Notes under the pieces: model-generated
Told to the model about the DNA's origin: nothing
Databases searched by the model: none
Seen by the model: only the letters and a program-made list of their open reading frames with translations
Translations under genes and position numbers: made by a program
In this document: positions 21,019 to 29,337 of the stretch, one piece after another
How positions within the stretch are numbered: the stretch's first letter is position 1
Layout: every line of letters begins with the position of its first letter
NCBI GenBank assembly: GCA_002291465.1
Contig: CP021238.1
Location: 2,914,001-2,978,000, forward strand
Length of the DNA stretch: 64,000 bases
DNA from: Mycobacterium lepraemurium
Lineage (GTDB): Bacteria; Actinomycetota; Actinomycetes; Mycobacteriales; Mycobacteriaceae
Direction: 5' to 3'

Positions 21019-23630
21019 CGGGCGGCCTCCCCGGCCGTGCCGACGGTCACCGCGTCGCGCCGACCGCCCTCCCACAGCCGCCGGTAGCGGCCGTCGGCGG
21101 CCAGCAGTTCCTCGTGCCTGCCGCGCTCGACGATGCGGCCGTGGTCGAGCACGACGATCTGGTCGGCCCGGGTGATGGTGTGCAACCGGTGGGCGATCAC
21201 CAGCACGGCGCGGTCCCGCGTCAAGCGGTTAAGTGCTTGCTGCACAAGGTGTTCCGATTCCGGGTCGGCGAACGCGGTGGCCTCGTCGAGGATCAGGATC
21301 TCGGTGTCGGCCAGGATGGCGCGGGCGATGGTGAGGCGTTGCCGCTCCCCGCCCGACAGCCCGGCGCCGGCGCCGGCGCCCAGCACGGTGTCATAGCCGT
21401 GCGGTAGCCGCATGATGCGGTCGTGGATCTGCGCCTCGCGCGCGGCTTGCTCGATCTGCGCGGCGGTGGCGTCGGGCACCGCCAGGGCGATGTTCTCCGC
21501 GACCGTCCCGTGCACCAACTGCGTCTCCTGCAGCACGAATCCGACCCGGGCGTAGAGCTCGTCGGCCGTCATCGACCGAATGTCGCGCCCCCCAACGGTT
21601 ATCGAGCCTCGGTCGACGTCGTGGAAGCGGGCCAGCAGGGCGGCCAGCGTCGACTTACCGGATCCCGACAGGCCGACCAGCGCGGTGAGGGTGCCGGGCC
21701 GCAGCGTCAGCGACACGTCGTGGATCACCGGAACGTCGGGGCGGTAGCCGAAACCGACGTTGTCGAACACCACCGCCTGCGCCGACTCCCCGGTGGGCTC
21801 GCCCGGCTCGCGCACCTCGAGTTCGTGTTCGTCGAGCGTGTTCTGCAGGCGCCGGGCCGCCAGCATGCCGGCCCGGATACCGCCGAGGCCGTAGGCGATC
21901 CCGAGCAGTCGTGCGCCAAAGGTGGTACCCAGCAACAGGAACGGCAGCAGATTCACCGGATCCATCCGGGCCGCGACCACAAGCAGGGTGCCGACGGCCG
22001 CGATGAGCCACAAGAAGGTCGAGGGACGGGTGACCAGGTCCATGAAGGTCTTCTTGCCGGCCAGCGGGCGCTGCCAGGCGACCAGGCAGCCGACGTACTC
22101 GTCGAGGCGGTGCCGGAAGCTGGACGCGGCGGCACCACCGAAGACCCGGATCACCGGCTGGCCCTCCAGGTAGGCGCCGGCCTCATCGCTCATCGTCTCG
22201 GCCCAGCGCTGCGACTGCGTGATGCGGGGCCCCGACTGGATCGTCAGCGACGACGTCAGCACCAGGTAAACCAGCACCGGCACGAACAGCACCAGCGCCA
22301 CCCGCCAGTCGACCGCGAACAGGTAGACCAGCACCGCGACCGGCGCCACCACCGCGGCGACCGCGTCCGGGATGGCGTGGGTGACCAGGTAGTGCAGCGA
22401 CAGCGTGTCGTCCTGTAGCAGCTGCTTGATGTAGCCCGATCCGCGGGCGGTGAACCAGCCCAGCGGCAGCCGGGAAAGCTTGCGCAGCAAGGCCGAACGA
22501 AGGTCGCGGGCGAACCGCACGTCGACAACATGCAGCCACAGCGTGAGCGCGGCACCCAGCAACGCCCTCAGACCCAGCAGCGACACCGCGGCGATGCCGA
22601 CGTCCCACAGCCGGGCGGCGGGCGCCCCGGCCACCAGGCGCCGGGCCAGCTCGACCAGCAGCACGAACGGCGCCAGTTGGATCAGCGTGATCACCGCCTG
22701 CAGCACGCCGGACAGGATCAGCGCCCAGCGCAGCGGCGCGAGCAGCCGGCCGGCGGCCTGGGCGCGCCAGTTTCCGCGCGCCGCCGGGACCGGCACGCCC
22801 TCGGGCGGCAGTTGGGGCGAATCCACCTGCGCTGCAATGTCTTCCGGAGTTTCGCTGCCGTCGTCGGTGGTCGCCGCCTCGTCCCCGCGGCGGGTGCCCA
22901 TCGCGCGCCCGGCGTTCCAGTAGGCCTGGGCGTGCACCTCGGACTTGGGGAAGCCGAACTCGCCGCGCAGCCGGGCGCGCACGTGCTTGAGCGTGGTGGC
23001 CTCGGGAGTCGCCCACGCGTACCAGTTGGACCAGTCGCGGCTTTCCAGTGCCGCGGCAAGCGATTTCTCGTCGCGCCGGTCGACCCAGTGCACCCGCAGC
23101 CGGGGGTGCACGGCAATCGGGATCAGGGTGTCGTCGTCGTGGTGCTGTTCGAGGTACATCTCGATCGGGACGTCGTCGGGGACGACGCCGATGATGCCGT
23201 TCATTCCGGGGATGGATGCCGAGTCGCCGATCAGCAGGTAGCCGGCGGGCTGCTCGTCGGGCACGTCGAACCGGGACGAGCCCATCAGCGCCATCACGGC
23301 GATGGTGGCGCCGGGCTGCACGGTGCGCGCCCACCGCGACGCCGGCCCGGCGGGGTCGTGCAGCACGACGTCGACCGCGAACCGTCCGGCGGCAGGGTCG
23401 GCCTCCGAAATCGTGTAGGCGCGCTGGAATTCGGTTTTCGACCCGTCCGGGTCCGGGAACCAGAACCGCAACCAGGCGGCGGGTTCGGCGTCCACGTCCC
23501 CGAAGAGCGTGGGCGAGGCCATGCGGACCCGCACGAAATACGGTGCGATCCGGACGGTTTCGAGCACCGTCGCGGTGTGGTCGCGGGCGCCGAAGCTGCG
23601 CAGCATCACGCCCTGGAGGCCGCGGGCCAT
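21015..23630 (-). CDS. irtA: IrtA, siderophore importer with FAD-binding reductase domain
   Basis: An 871-residue protein with two modules. Residues ~1-260 form a siderophore-interacting flavin domain ([11 protein letters not shown] flavin-contact motif; [11 protein letters not shown]). Then come an ABC exporter-type membrane domain and an ATPase with Walker [18 protein letters not shown] and [12 protein letters not shown]. In M. tuberculosis IrtA imports ferri-siderophore with IrtB and its cytosolic flavin domain reduces the iron. First gene of the irtAB operon, behind an IdeR-like box at 23699-23717, so iron repression is expected. Intact. Confidence 0.93.
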   Translation of the reverse strand: MARGLQGVMLRSFGARDHTATVLETVRIAPYFVRVRMASPTLFGDVDAEPAAWLRFWFPDPDGSKTEFQRAYTISEADPAAGRFAVDVVLHDPAGPASRWARTVQPGATIAVMALMGSSRFDVPDEQPAGYLLIGDSASIPGMNGIIGVVPDDVPIEMYLEQHHDDDTLIPIAVHPRLRVHWVDRRDEKSLAAALESRDWSNWYAWATPEATTLKHVRARLRGEFGFPKSEVHAQAYWNAGRAMGTRRGDEAATTDDGSETPEDIAAQVDSPQLPPEGVPVPAARGNWRAQAAGRLLAPLRWALILSGVLQAVITLIQLAPFVLLVELARRLVAGAPAARLWDVGIAAVSLLGLRALLGAALTLWLHVVDVRFARDLRSALLRKLSRLPLGWFTARGSGYIKQLLQDDTLSLHYLVTHAIPDAVAAVVAPVAVLVYLFAVDWRVALVLFVPVLVYLVLTSSLTIQSGPRITQSQRWAETMSDEAGAYLEGQPVIRVFGGAAASSFRHRLDEYVGCLVAWQRPLAGKKTFMDLVTRPSTFLWLIAAVGTLLVVAARMDPVNLLPFLLLGTTFGARLLGIAYGLGGIRAGMLAARRLQNTLDEHELEVREPGEPTGESAQAVVFDNVGFGYRPDVPVIHDVSLTLRPGTLTALVGLSGSGKSTLAALLARFHDVDRGSITVGGRDIRSMTADELYARVGFVLQETQLVHGTVAENIALAVPDATAAQIEQAAREAQIHDRIMRLPHGYDTVLGAGAGAGLSGGERQRLTIARAILADTEILILDEATAFADPESEHLVQQALNRLTRDRAVLVIAHRLHTITRADQIVVLDHGRIVERGRHEELLAADGRYRRLWEGGRRDAVTVGTAGEAAR

Positions 23631-23698
23631 TAGCGCTCCTATCTCGCGGCGCGCCGACTACCGGCCAGCCGCTCACGACTCGGTACGTCACCACAAAA

Positions 23699-23717
23699 TA
23701 AGGGTTGCCTTACCAAA
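23699..23717 (-). promoter_or_regulatory. IdeR-type iron box upstream of irtA
   Basis: TAAGGGTTGCCTTACCAAA matches the 19-base palindromic IdeR/DtxR consensus (TTAGGTTAGCCTAACCTAA) at 14 positions by my count. It lies about 70 bases before the irtA start. IdeR with Fe(II) represses irtAB in M. tuberculosis. The box could also have served the rightward DUF393 remnant. Confidence 0.7.
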
Positions 23718-23728
23718 GGTCAACCTGT

Positions 23729-23878
23729 GAATGGATCAGCCGGCCCGCCCTGCTGCCGGCCCGGCTGCGCGACTGGCCCTACGACCGGGTCGCCACCGTC
23801 CGGTACCGCCTGTTCGGTAAGTACGGCAGTCGTCCCCTACCGGCGCCCGAGATCCGGGCCCGGTTCATCGAGGACTGA
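23729..23878 (+). pseudogene. C-terminal remnant of a DUF393 (DCC thiol-disulfide) protein
   Basis: One frame reads LLPARLRDWPYDRVATVRYR, then LFGKYGSRPLPAPEIRARFI, then ED. This resembles the C-terminus of DUF393 proteins, whose N-terminal Asp-x-x-Cys-x-x-Cys redox motif is missing here. No start codon lies in that frame before the iron box. I read it as the stump of a deleted gene. The assignment rests on about 50 residues and is moderate. Confidence 0.45.
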
Positions 23879-23884
23879 CCGGCG

Positions 23885-24217
23885 TCAATCGCTGGCCGAC
23901 GGCGGAGAGGCCAGGTCGGCGGCGGATTCCCGGCGCTTGCGCTCGGCCAGCTTGCGGTCCTCCGCCGCCGCTTGACGGTGTTTGATCGCCGACGTGCGGT
24001 GCATGTCCACCTCCGGCATGCCGTGTTGAACGCTCCAGTCCTGCGTCTTGGCGACCCGTTCGTGTTGGACGGCGGATTCCTCGAAGCTGCGCGCCGCCGA
24101 CAGTCCCGCGCGGGCGGCGCGTTCCCGCGCCTTCGCGGCCCTCAGTTCGGCAAGCTCGACATCTTCTGCGGTGACGGCCTTTTCGCCGCGTGGTGTTGAC
24201 TCGTATCCGGTGGGCAT
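23885..24217 (-). CDS. hypothetical charged, helical protein
   Basis: A 110-residue protein rich in Ala, Glu, Arg and Lys, predicted to be mostly helix. It runs from ELAELRAAKARERAARAGL through ESAVQHERVAKTQDWSVQHG to AEDRKLAERKRRESAADL. The start at 24217 (MPTGYEST) has GAGGGAG 6 bases upstream; the frame extends 10 codons further without such a site. No signal peptide or membrane segment. I do not recognise the family. Composition resembles the slippage-broken small protein at 28996-29260, though I see no firm sequence match. Confidence 0.6.
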   Translation of the reverse strand: MPTGYESTPRGEKAVTAEDVELAELRAAKARERAARAGLSAARSFEESAVQHERVAKTQDWSVQHGMPEVDMHRTSAIKHRQAAAEDRKLAERKRRESAADLASPPSASD

Positions 24218-24309
24218 GGTGTCTCCCTCGTATCCCGTGAGTTCCATGTACCGGGCAGAACATGTTTGACGCCTGCCACCCGCGCAGGATTTCGGTGGCG
24301 GTGTGCCCG

Positions 24310-24335
24310 GGTGCGGGCGGAGGGACTCGAACCCT
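24310..24335 (+). repeat. attachment-site copy distal to tRNA-Leu
   Basis: These 26 bases equal positions 27267-27292 and, on the minus strand, spell the T-arm and acceptor end of tRNA-Leu plus CC. After the repeat the sequence diverges at once (ATCCAG against CAAGCT), so this is a partial tRNA copy, not a second gene. It marks the far end of the insertion. Confidence 0.75.
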
Positions 24336-24689
24336 ATCCAGCTACCCGGAAATACTCCCCGCCCGTATCCTCAAGTGCTAAAATACATCACTGTACTTCA
24401 CTCTAGTCATCTGTAACTGCGGCCAAATTGTGGCCATGTGTCGGCCACCGCCGCTCGGCCCCCTCTCAAATCTCGACCCGCGCGCTCGGTCGATTGGCTT
24501 AATTCCGCGCCGCGCGGTTCTAAGGCTCGGGATGCCGCTGCGTGTGCCGGTGTCGAAGAACTCGCGCCGGCACCGTGTCGAGGGAACTAGCCGACCAGCT
24601 CGCCCCATGACGTCGGCGACCAGCCTGGAAGCTCACAAAAGTGGCCTGAGCAATAACTTTCGGTCGGGTTTGTCCCACCCGGCCTCATG
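24336..24689. other. gene-free arm of the tRNA-Leu element
   Basis: No convincing coding region. Locally AT-richer than the surroundings, with GGCC-N7-GGCC at 24421-24435, a spacing also found near the other end (27180-27194). These may be leftovers of integrase arm sites or of an integrase gene end, but I cannot show either. Confidence 0.35.
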
Positions 24690-25214
24690 TCACTGAGGCT
24701 GGATTTCCTTGCTGACGTCGACGGGAGACGTCGAGCCGTCAGTGCGGTGGTCGGTGGTGTCGCGGCATTCGCCGTTGGTGTCGGCTCCCACATGCCGGTG
24801 ATAGACGGTGCTGGGCACGGCTTGCGGCGCGATCGTCAGGATGACGTTGACGCCGTTCTTCTTCAGCGTTGTGCCGTGCGATACGAAGTCGGAGTCGGTG
24901 CTCCACCCGTCGGCGACGAGGCCCTTGATGACTGCTTGCGGGTCGACGGCCTGGTTGTGCGGCACGCCTGGCATCCAAAACGACAGGTTGACCACACCGC
25001 GAAAAGGCGCCTCTCCCTGGTCATTACACGACTCGTAGCTGAAGTTCGCTTCGGTCACTTCAGCGTGTAGCGCCTGGACGATGTCGCGGGCGGCGGCGAT
25101 GACCTGAGCCCGGGCCTGCGGCGGCGCGATGGGGTTGCGCACTTCAGAGCAGCCACTCAGGAGCAGGGTGGCCACTGACGCCGCAACGACGGTTCTGGCC
25201 CCGAAGTTCCACAC
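24690..25214 (-). CDS. LppA-family lipoprotein
   Basis: A 174-residue lipoprotein precursor. The N-terminus MWNFGARTVVAASVATLLL is followed by the lipobox LSGC, so the mature protein would be lipid-anchored at Cys22 outside the membrane. The following QARAQVIAAARDIVQALHAE and FSYESCNDQGEAPFRG segments are characteristic of the LppA/LppV lipoproteins that are largely confined to pathogenic mycobacteria. It lies 30 bases downstream of the DUF1023 gene, the same pairing as Rv2797c-lppV in M. tuberculosis. Function unknown. Intact, cargo of the tRNA-Leu element. Confidence 0.78.
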   Translation of the reverse strand: MWNFGARTVVAASVATLLLSGCSEVRNPIAPPQARAQVIAAARDIVQALHAEVTEANFSYESCNDQGEAPFRGVVNLSFWMPGVPHNQAVDPQAVIKGLVADGWSTDSDFVSHGTTLKKNGVNVILTIAPQAVPSTVYHRHVGADTNGECRDTTDHRTDGSTSPVDVSKEIQPQ

Positions 25215-25244
25215 TCGTCACTTCACCTTCTGAAACGGTATTTC

Positions 25245-26934
25245 TCATCCACCGGGGGCGCTGTGTGTGTGCCCGGTGGTTGCCTGCCGCGTAGCTTCGG
25301 GGTCTACCCATCCTGGCAGGCCGTATTCTCCGCGGTGGGGTGCGGTCATCCCGTCGTGGGCCAGCGCGTCACCGTGGCCCGAGACGACGTCAGAGATGCC
25401 GAACAGTGACTCCGACCCCTTGTCGAAGTAGTGCGAATGGTCGTAGATGGGGTTGGCGGTGTAGGCCGGGTTTTCGGCTTTGAACCGGGTAGACCCGAAG
25501 CCGTCCATGGCGGGATCGTCGCCGAGCCCGGCCAATTTGGGCCCGAATACGCCCGGGCCGTGCACATTGGGAGACCAGATGACTGGGTCTGCCGACACTG
25601 CCCCAAACGTACAGGTGGCCGCCCGGCGCCAGGTGAAAGTCGTTGGCCGAGTGGACCATATCGGTGCCGGGTGAGCCGACCAGAACGACGTCGTTGGCGT
25701 GTATACCGAACCCGGCGGCCGCGTCGGACACCACCGTCGAACCGTAGGAGTGGCCGACGACGGTCATGTGCGTTGGTGCGCCCAAGTGAGTTGCGGACAG
25801 CGCGTTGACGTCGGCGGCCAAGAGCTGGCCGCCGGTCCGGGCCATGTTCGGTTCGATGAGGCCGGGGTCGTGCCAGGCGTTGGGGGCGTCGTAGCCCACC
25901 CACATGATGACCGCGGTCTCCTTGTTCCAATCGGCGCGCGTGGACTCTTCGTAGAGGCGCACGCCGTCGGGGTTGGACAGGGTTCCTTCTCGTACGCCGG
26001 TACCGAGACCTTTGACGAGGACCGCTGTGTTGTTGGCGGTATCGGGGTTGCCCATCGCGATGGCTGCGGCGCCCTCACCGTTGAACGCGTCGGGCTCGTA
26101 CTTCATCAGGTAGACGGGTGGGTGATTGCCGAAGGCGTCCATCACGGCCGTGTTGATGTCGCTGCGGGCGCTGATAGGCACGCCGTTGAGGTTGCCGAGG
26201 TCTTTGGGGTGTTCGGCGATGAGGCGTTGGCGCTCGTCGGGTGTCAGCGATGTCCACCACCGATTCACATCTTCTGGGCTCGTTCCCGGCGGCGGTAGTT
26301 TGGTGTCCGCGTCGACCTGGCGCAAGATGTCGGGGTCATAGCCGTCGGTACGCAAGTTGCCTAGGCCGTTCTGCAGCGTTGTCACATAACCGCTGCGGAT
26401 CCCCTGCATATCGTGCAGCGCATCTCGGGTGTCGTCGGCGGCGTCAGCTTTCGCGTCGTCGATCAGCTTCTGGAGGAAAGCTTGCTCTTGCGCGTTGGGA
26501 TGGCCGTATTGCAGGTCGTGCTCAGCAGCGTCGATCACGTTATCTAGACCCTGCAACTCGCGTTCCAACAAGCCGATTCGTTGCGTCCCCGCCTTCTGCG
26601 CTTCGGCCAGAGCGACGGCGATGTTCTCCAGATCGGTGCCGATCTTGGGAAGTTGCTCCGACTGCGCGCCAAGTGATTTGACGAGGCACTGCACTTCGGC
26701 GGAATCGTTGATCGGGTGATCGCCGTTCTGGTGATTCCAGGCCGCGTCGAAGCGTTTCCGGGCTTGCTCGAATGCGTGATCGGCTTCGGCCGTGTAGCGT
26801 CCGGCTCCGTGGAAAGCCTCCGCAAGGCTGGATATCTGAGAGGGGCTGCCGGCCTGAAGGCTCTGGTTGATCGCCCACGGATCGCCGCCGGCTTCCGCGA
26901 TGAGCTCGGTGACGCTCAACCACTTCAGCTGCAC
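25245..26934 (-). pseudogene. DUF1023 alpha/beta-hydrolase (Rv2797c-like), frameshifted
   Basis: GTG start at 26934 (MQLKWLSVTELIAEAGGDPW). The N-terminal ~230 residues are helical, resembling ESX-substrate-like or coiled domains (ADHAFEQARKRFDAAW). They lead to a DUF1023 alpha/beta-hydrolase domain with nucleophile elbow VVGHSYGSTVV and the preceding VIMWVGYDAPNAW. Near 25595, after YVWGSV, one base is missing. The last ~117 residues (SADPVIWSPNVHGPGVFG to HTHSAPGG) are in another frame. Pairs with the LppA lipoprotein gene downstream. Role in the family is unknown; envelope-associated action is plausible. Confidence 0.8.
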
Positions 26935-27266
26935 TGCGGCGCCCGTGGTTTCGCAGATGTCCCCGTCGCCTTGCGGGCGTGCGTCGGACCTTGCGACCGG
27001 GTCAACCTACCGCGCATCGGCATCCCTTTCCCCGCCAACCTGCTGATCCACGCTACTACCGCACGTCAGACGTCACGGCTGATACCGCCGCGCCTAGCAA
27101 CAGCGGTTTGGACGGCCGCGGCGCGTTCATCGAGCAGCACGTCCAGCAATGCAGCTCGCCCAAGTTACTCGTGAGTTGTGGCCAAAATGCGGCCACGGAG
27201 CGGCCAGAGAGTTAGCTAGCAAACATGAAAACTGATGTATACCTGCATGAATGCCCTTACTGCATC
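26935..27266. other. gene-free arm between DUF1023 gene and tRNA-Leu
   Basis: No supported gene. In related loci a small helical gene precedes the DUF1023 gene. Here only short frames such as VLLDERAAAVQTAVARRGG on the minus strand can be read, interrupted by stops, so a decayed small gene is possible. GGCC-N7-GGCC occurs at 27180-27194. Confidence 0.3.
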
Positions 27267-27292
27267 GGTGCGGGCGGAGGGACTCGAACCCT
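27267..27292 (+). repeat. attachment-site copy within tRNA-Leu
   Basis: The 26-base repeat shared with 24310-24335. Here it forms the true 3' end of the tRNA-Leu gene (T-stem, T-loop and acceptor strand) plus two flanking bases, so insertion left a functional tRNA. Confidence 0.75.
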
Positions 27293-27352
27293 CAAGCTCT
27301 TTCGAGCAATGACACCTAAAACCATCGCGTCTGCCAATTTCGCCACGCCCGC
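27269..27352 (-). tRNA. tRNA-Leu (anticodon UAG)
   Basis: Minus-strand transcript begins GCGGGCGTGGCGAAATTGGC. The acceptor stem GCGGGCG pairs with CGCCCGC, the T-arm is GAGGG-TTCGAGT-CCCTC, the D-arm contains TGGCAGA, and the long variable arm (TGCTCGAAAGAGC) marks it as class II. The anticodon loop TTTAGGT gives UAG, reading CUA/CUN Leu codons. Discriminator base is A and CCA is not encoded. Its 3' end was the target for the element at 24310-27292. Confidence 0.9.
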
Positions 27353-27421
27353 GGCGTGGCGATCGTAACGCCTCGTCGCCTCCCGGGCTGTCTCGGCGGT
27401 GCGCAGCGGTACGGTCGAGGG

Positions 27422-27814
27422 GTGTCCACCCCGGTCCCTCGCAAGCGCCGTCGCCGGCCCGCGCTGATCGCTCTGGTGATCATCGCGGCGTGCGGCTGCC
27501 TGGCGCTGGGCTGGTGGCAGTGGACCAGGTTTCAGTCCGTCTCCGGCTCGTTCCAGAACCTCGGCTACGCGCTGCAATGGCCGCTGTTCGCGTGGTTCTG
27601 CGTGTACGCCTACCGCAAATTCGTTCGCTACGAAGAGGAACCGCCCCGGCCGCGCTACACCGCCGCCGTGACGGAGATACCCGCCGGGTTGCTGCCCTAG
27701 AGGCCCAGGCCCACCCCTCAGCTGCCCGACGACCCGGCGCTGCGGGAGTACAACCGTTATCTGGCCGAGCTCGCCGCCCAGGACGCCGCACAACAGAACA
27801 GGACAACCACATGA
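27422..27814 (+). pseudogene. lprD: LprD-like membrane protein with internal TAG
   Basis: From GTG 27422: STPVPRKRRRRPALIALVII, then AACGCLALGWWQWTRFQS, one or two membrane helices, and AYRKFVRYEEEPPRPR. A TAG at 27698-27700 stops it at codon 93. The same frame then stays open (QLPDDPALREYNRYLAELAA to NRTTT) to a TGA at 27812-27814 that overlaps the next start. Full length would be 130 residues, close to M. tuberculosis LprD (126). CAG to TAG is a likely cause. Its neighbour matches Rv1342c, supporting the identification. A truncated product would keep the membrane helices. Confidence 0.78.
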
Positions 27815-28161
27815 CCACACCGGAGACGCCCGGAGCGCCCGTGCCCGCAGTCCCCGTCGACAAGATCCGCACCGCGCTGCTCGGCTACCGGATCATGGCG
27901 TGGACGACGGGGCTGTGGCTCATCGCGCTGTACTACGAGATCGTCTCGCACCTGGTCATGCACCACGAGATCCGGTGGATCGAGGTGGCGCACGGCTGGG
28001 TCTATTTCGTCTACGTGCTGACCGCATTCAACCTGGCGGTCAAGGTGCACTGGCCGATCGGTAAGACGATCGGCGCGCTGCTGTCCGGCACCATCCCGCT
28101 GCTCGGCATCATCGTCGGGCACTTCCAGACCCGGGACGTCAAGGCGCGCTTCGGCGTGTAA
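27811..28161 (+). CDS. DUF3817 integral membrane protein (Rv1342c-like)
   Basis: A 116-residue protein with a short Pro-rich N-terminus and three hydrophobic segments: ALLGYRIMAWTTGLWLIALY, VYFVYVLTAFNLAV, and ALLSGTIPLLGIIVGHF. The central His-rich HLVMHHEIRWIEVAHGW lies between the first two. It matches the DUF3817 family; function unknown. Its start overlaps the end of the lprD reading frame by 4 bases, so the two are coupled. Intact. Confidence 0.82.
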   Translation: MTTPETPGAPVPAVPVDKIRTALLGYRIMAWTTGLWLIALYYEIVSHLVMHHEIRWIEVAHGWVYFVYVLTAFNLAVKVHWPIGKTIGALLSGTIPLLGIIVGHFQTRDVKARFGV

Positions 28162-28175
28162 GCCCGGCCGCCGAT

Positions 28176-28790
28176 TCAACCCCGCGCGCGGGCCAGCGTT
28201 TCCAGCGCCGGCACCAGCAGCCGCAGCGCGCGACCGCGATGCGACACCGCGTCCTTCTCCGCCGGGCTGAGCTGTGCCGCGGTGCGGCCCCCGGCATCGT
28301 CGGGGACGAAGACCGGGTCGTAGCCGAAGCCGCCGTCCCCGCGCGGCTCGCGGGCGATGCGGCCCGGCCACTCGCCGCGAACGACGACCTCCCCCGACGC
28401 CGACACCAGCGCGCACGCGGACACGAACGACGCGGCACGCCGCTCGTGGGGCACATCCCGCAATTGCGCCAGCAGCAACGCGGTGTTGGCGGCGTCGTCG
28501 CCGTGGTGGCCCGACCAGCGGGCCGACAGCACGCCGGGCATGCCGTTCAGCGCGGCCACCCCCAGCCCGGAATCGTCGGCCACGCTCGCCAGACCGGTCG
28601 CGGCGAACGCGTCCCGGGCCTTGGCCAACGCGTTCTCCTCGAACACCGCACCGGTCTCCGGCGCCTCCTCGAACGGCGCCACATCGTCGAGCGACACCAG
28701 CGTCAACCCCGTCACACCGGCCGCGTCGAGGACGCGGCGCAACTCGGCCAGCTTCTTGCGATTGCGGCTGGCGACCAGCAGCGGGCTCAA
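28176..28790 (-). CDS. rdgB: RdgB/HAM1 non-canonical purine NTP pyrophosphatase
   Basis: A 204-residue enzyme that hydrolyses dITP, XTP and related deaminated purine nucleotides to monophosphates, keeping them out of nucleic acids. N-terminal LLVASRNRKKLAEL (substrate-binding Ser/Asn/Lys), SVADDSGLGVAALNGMPGV (metal and base contacts) and GFGYDPVFVPDD are diagnostic. In M. tuberculosis it directly follows rphA; here a small broken gene lies between them. Convergent with the DUF3817 gene. Intact. Confidence 0.9.
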   Translation of the reverse strand: MSPLLVASRNRKKLAELRRVLDAAGVTGLTLVSLDDVAPFEEAPETGAVFEENALAKARDAFAATGLASVADDSGLGVAALNGMPGVLSARWSGHHGDDAANTALLLAQLRDVPHERRAASFVSACALVSASGEVVVRGEWPGRIAREPRGDGGFGYDPVFVPDDAGGRTAAQLSPAEKDAVSHRGRALRLLVPALETLARARG

Positions 28791-28995
28791 CAGTTATTCC
28801 TGAACATGCGTCGGCTTCACTTGCATGACTCTAGGCAATCTGTCCCTACAGGACGCCGTCGAGAAACACAGCGAGTTCCGAGAGCGGTCGAACGCGGCGT
28901 TCGATGGGCGAGTCAGGGCCACCAGGCGAGGGAACCCCTGCCCGGTGAGAGGCAGGACCAATTTACCTGTGCCACAACGAAATTCGTCTCAGGCT

Positions 28996-29260
28996 TTACT
29001 GATCCTGCTCAGCGGCCAGGTAGTCCGCATCCCGTGCCGCTTGATGCCGTTCGGCAGCCCTGTGGTGGGCTTCGACGTCACCGAAGCCCCCCCCCAGCAG
29101 CTCTGTCGTGCAACTCCGCGGCACGCTCAGGGGCATCGCCGGTGGACAGGCGGGCCGCATGCAGACGTTCACGTGCCGCCGCGATACGCTCGGCCGCCTC
29201 ATCAGCGGACCTACGTGCGGCTCCCGAAACTCTGGACCGCCGTTCGGCGTCGTCGCTCAT
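28996..29260 (-). pseudogene. small Ala/Arg/Glu-rich protein broken at a C9 run
   Basis: From ATG 29260: MSDDAERRSRVSGAARRSAD, then AAERIAAARERLHAARL, then ERAAELHDRAAGGG. The G-run (nine C on the plus strand, 29087-29095) shifts the frame and gives an early stop (LR*). With eight C the frame continues FGDVEAHHRAAERHQAARD and ends YLAAEQDQ, an 87-residue helical protein. Slippage mutation or slippage-controlled switching are both possible. No known family recognised. It lies between rdgB and rph, which are normally adjacent. Confidence 0.5.
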
Positions 29261-29337
29261 GCGGCACCTCCAAGCCCACAACGCTACGCGCACGTCGGGC
29301 GGGTATCACACGGCAACGCTGGTCACCGGCAGGCGGA

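Larger units (their letters stand above)
24310..27292. mobile_element. integrated element remnant at tRNA-Leu
   Basis: A segment of about 2.96 kb is bounded by identical 26-base copies of the 3' end of the tRNA-Leu gene (24310-24335 and 27267-27292). This is the classic footprint of integrase-mediated insertion into a tRNA 3' half. It carries an LppA-family lipoprotein gene and a DUF1023 hydrolase gene on the minus strand, and AT-richer arms without genes. No integrase or excisionase is visible, so the element is probably a deleted remnant that cannot move by itself. Confidence 0.7.

Noticed and set aside
24301-24390. A second tRNA-Leu gene at the left repeat
   Set aside because: Only the last 24 bases of the tRNA match; no anticodon arm, D-arm or 5' acceptor strand follows, so it is an attachment-site copy.
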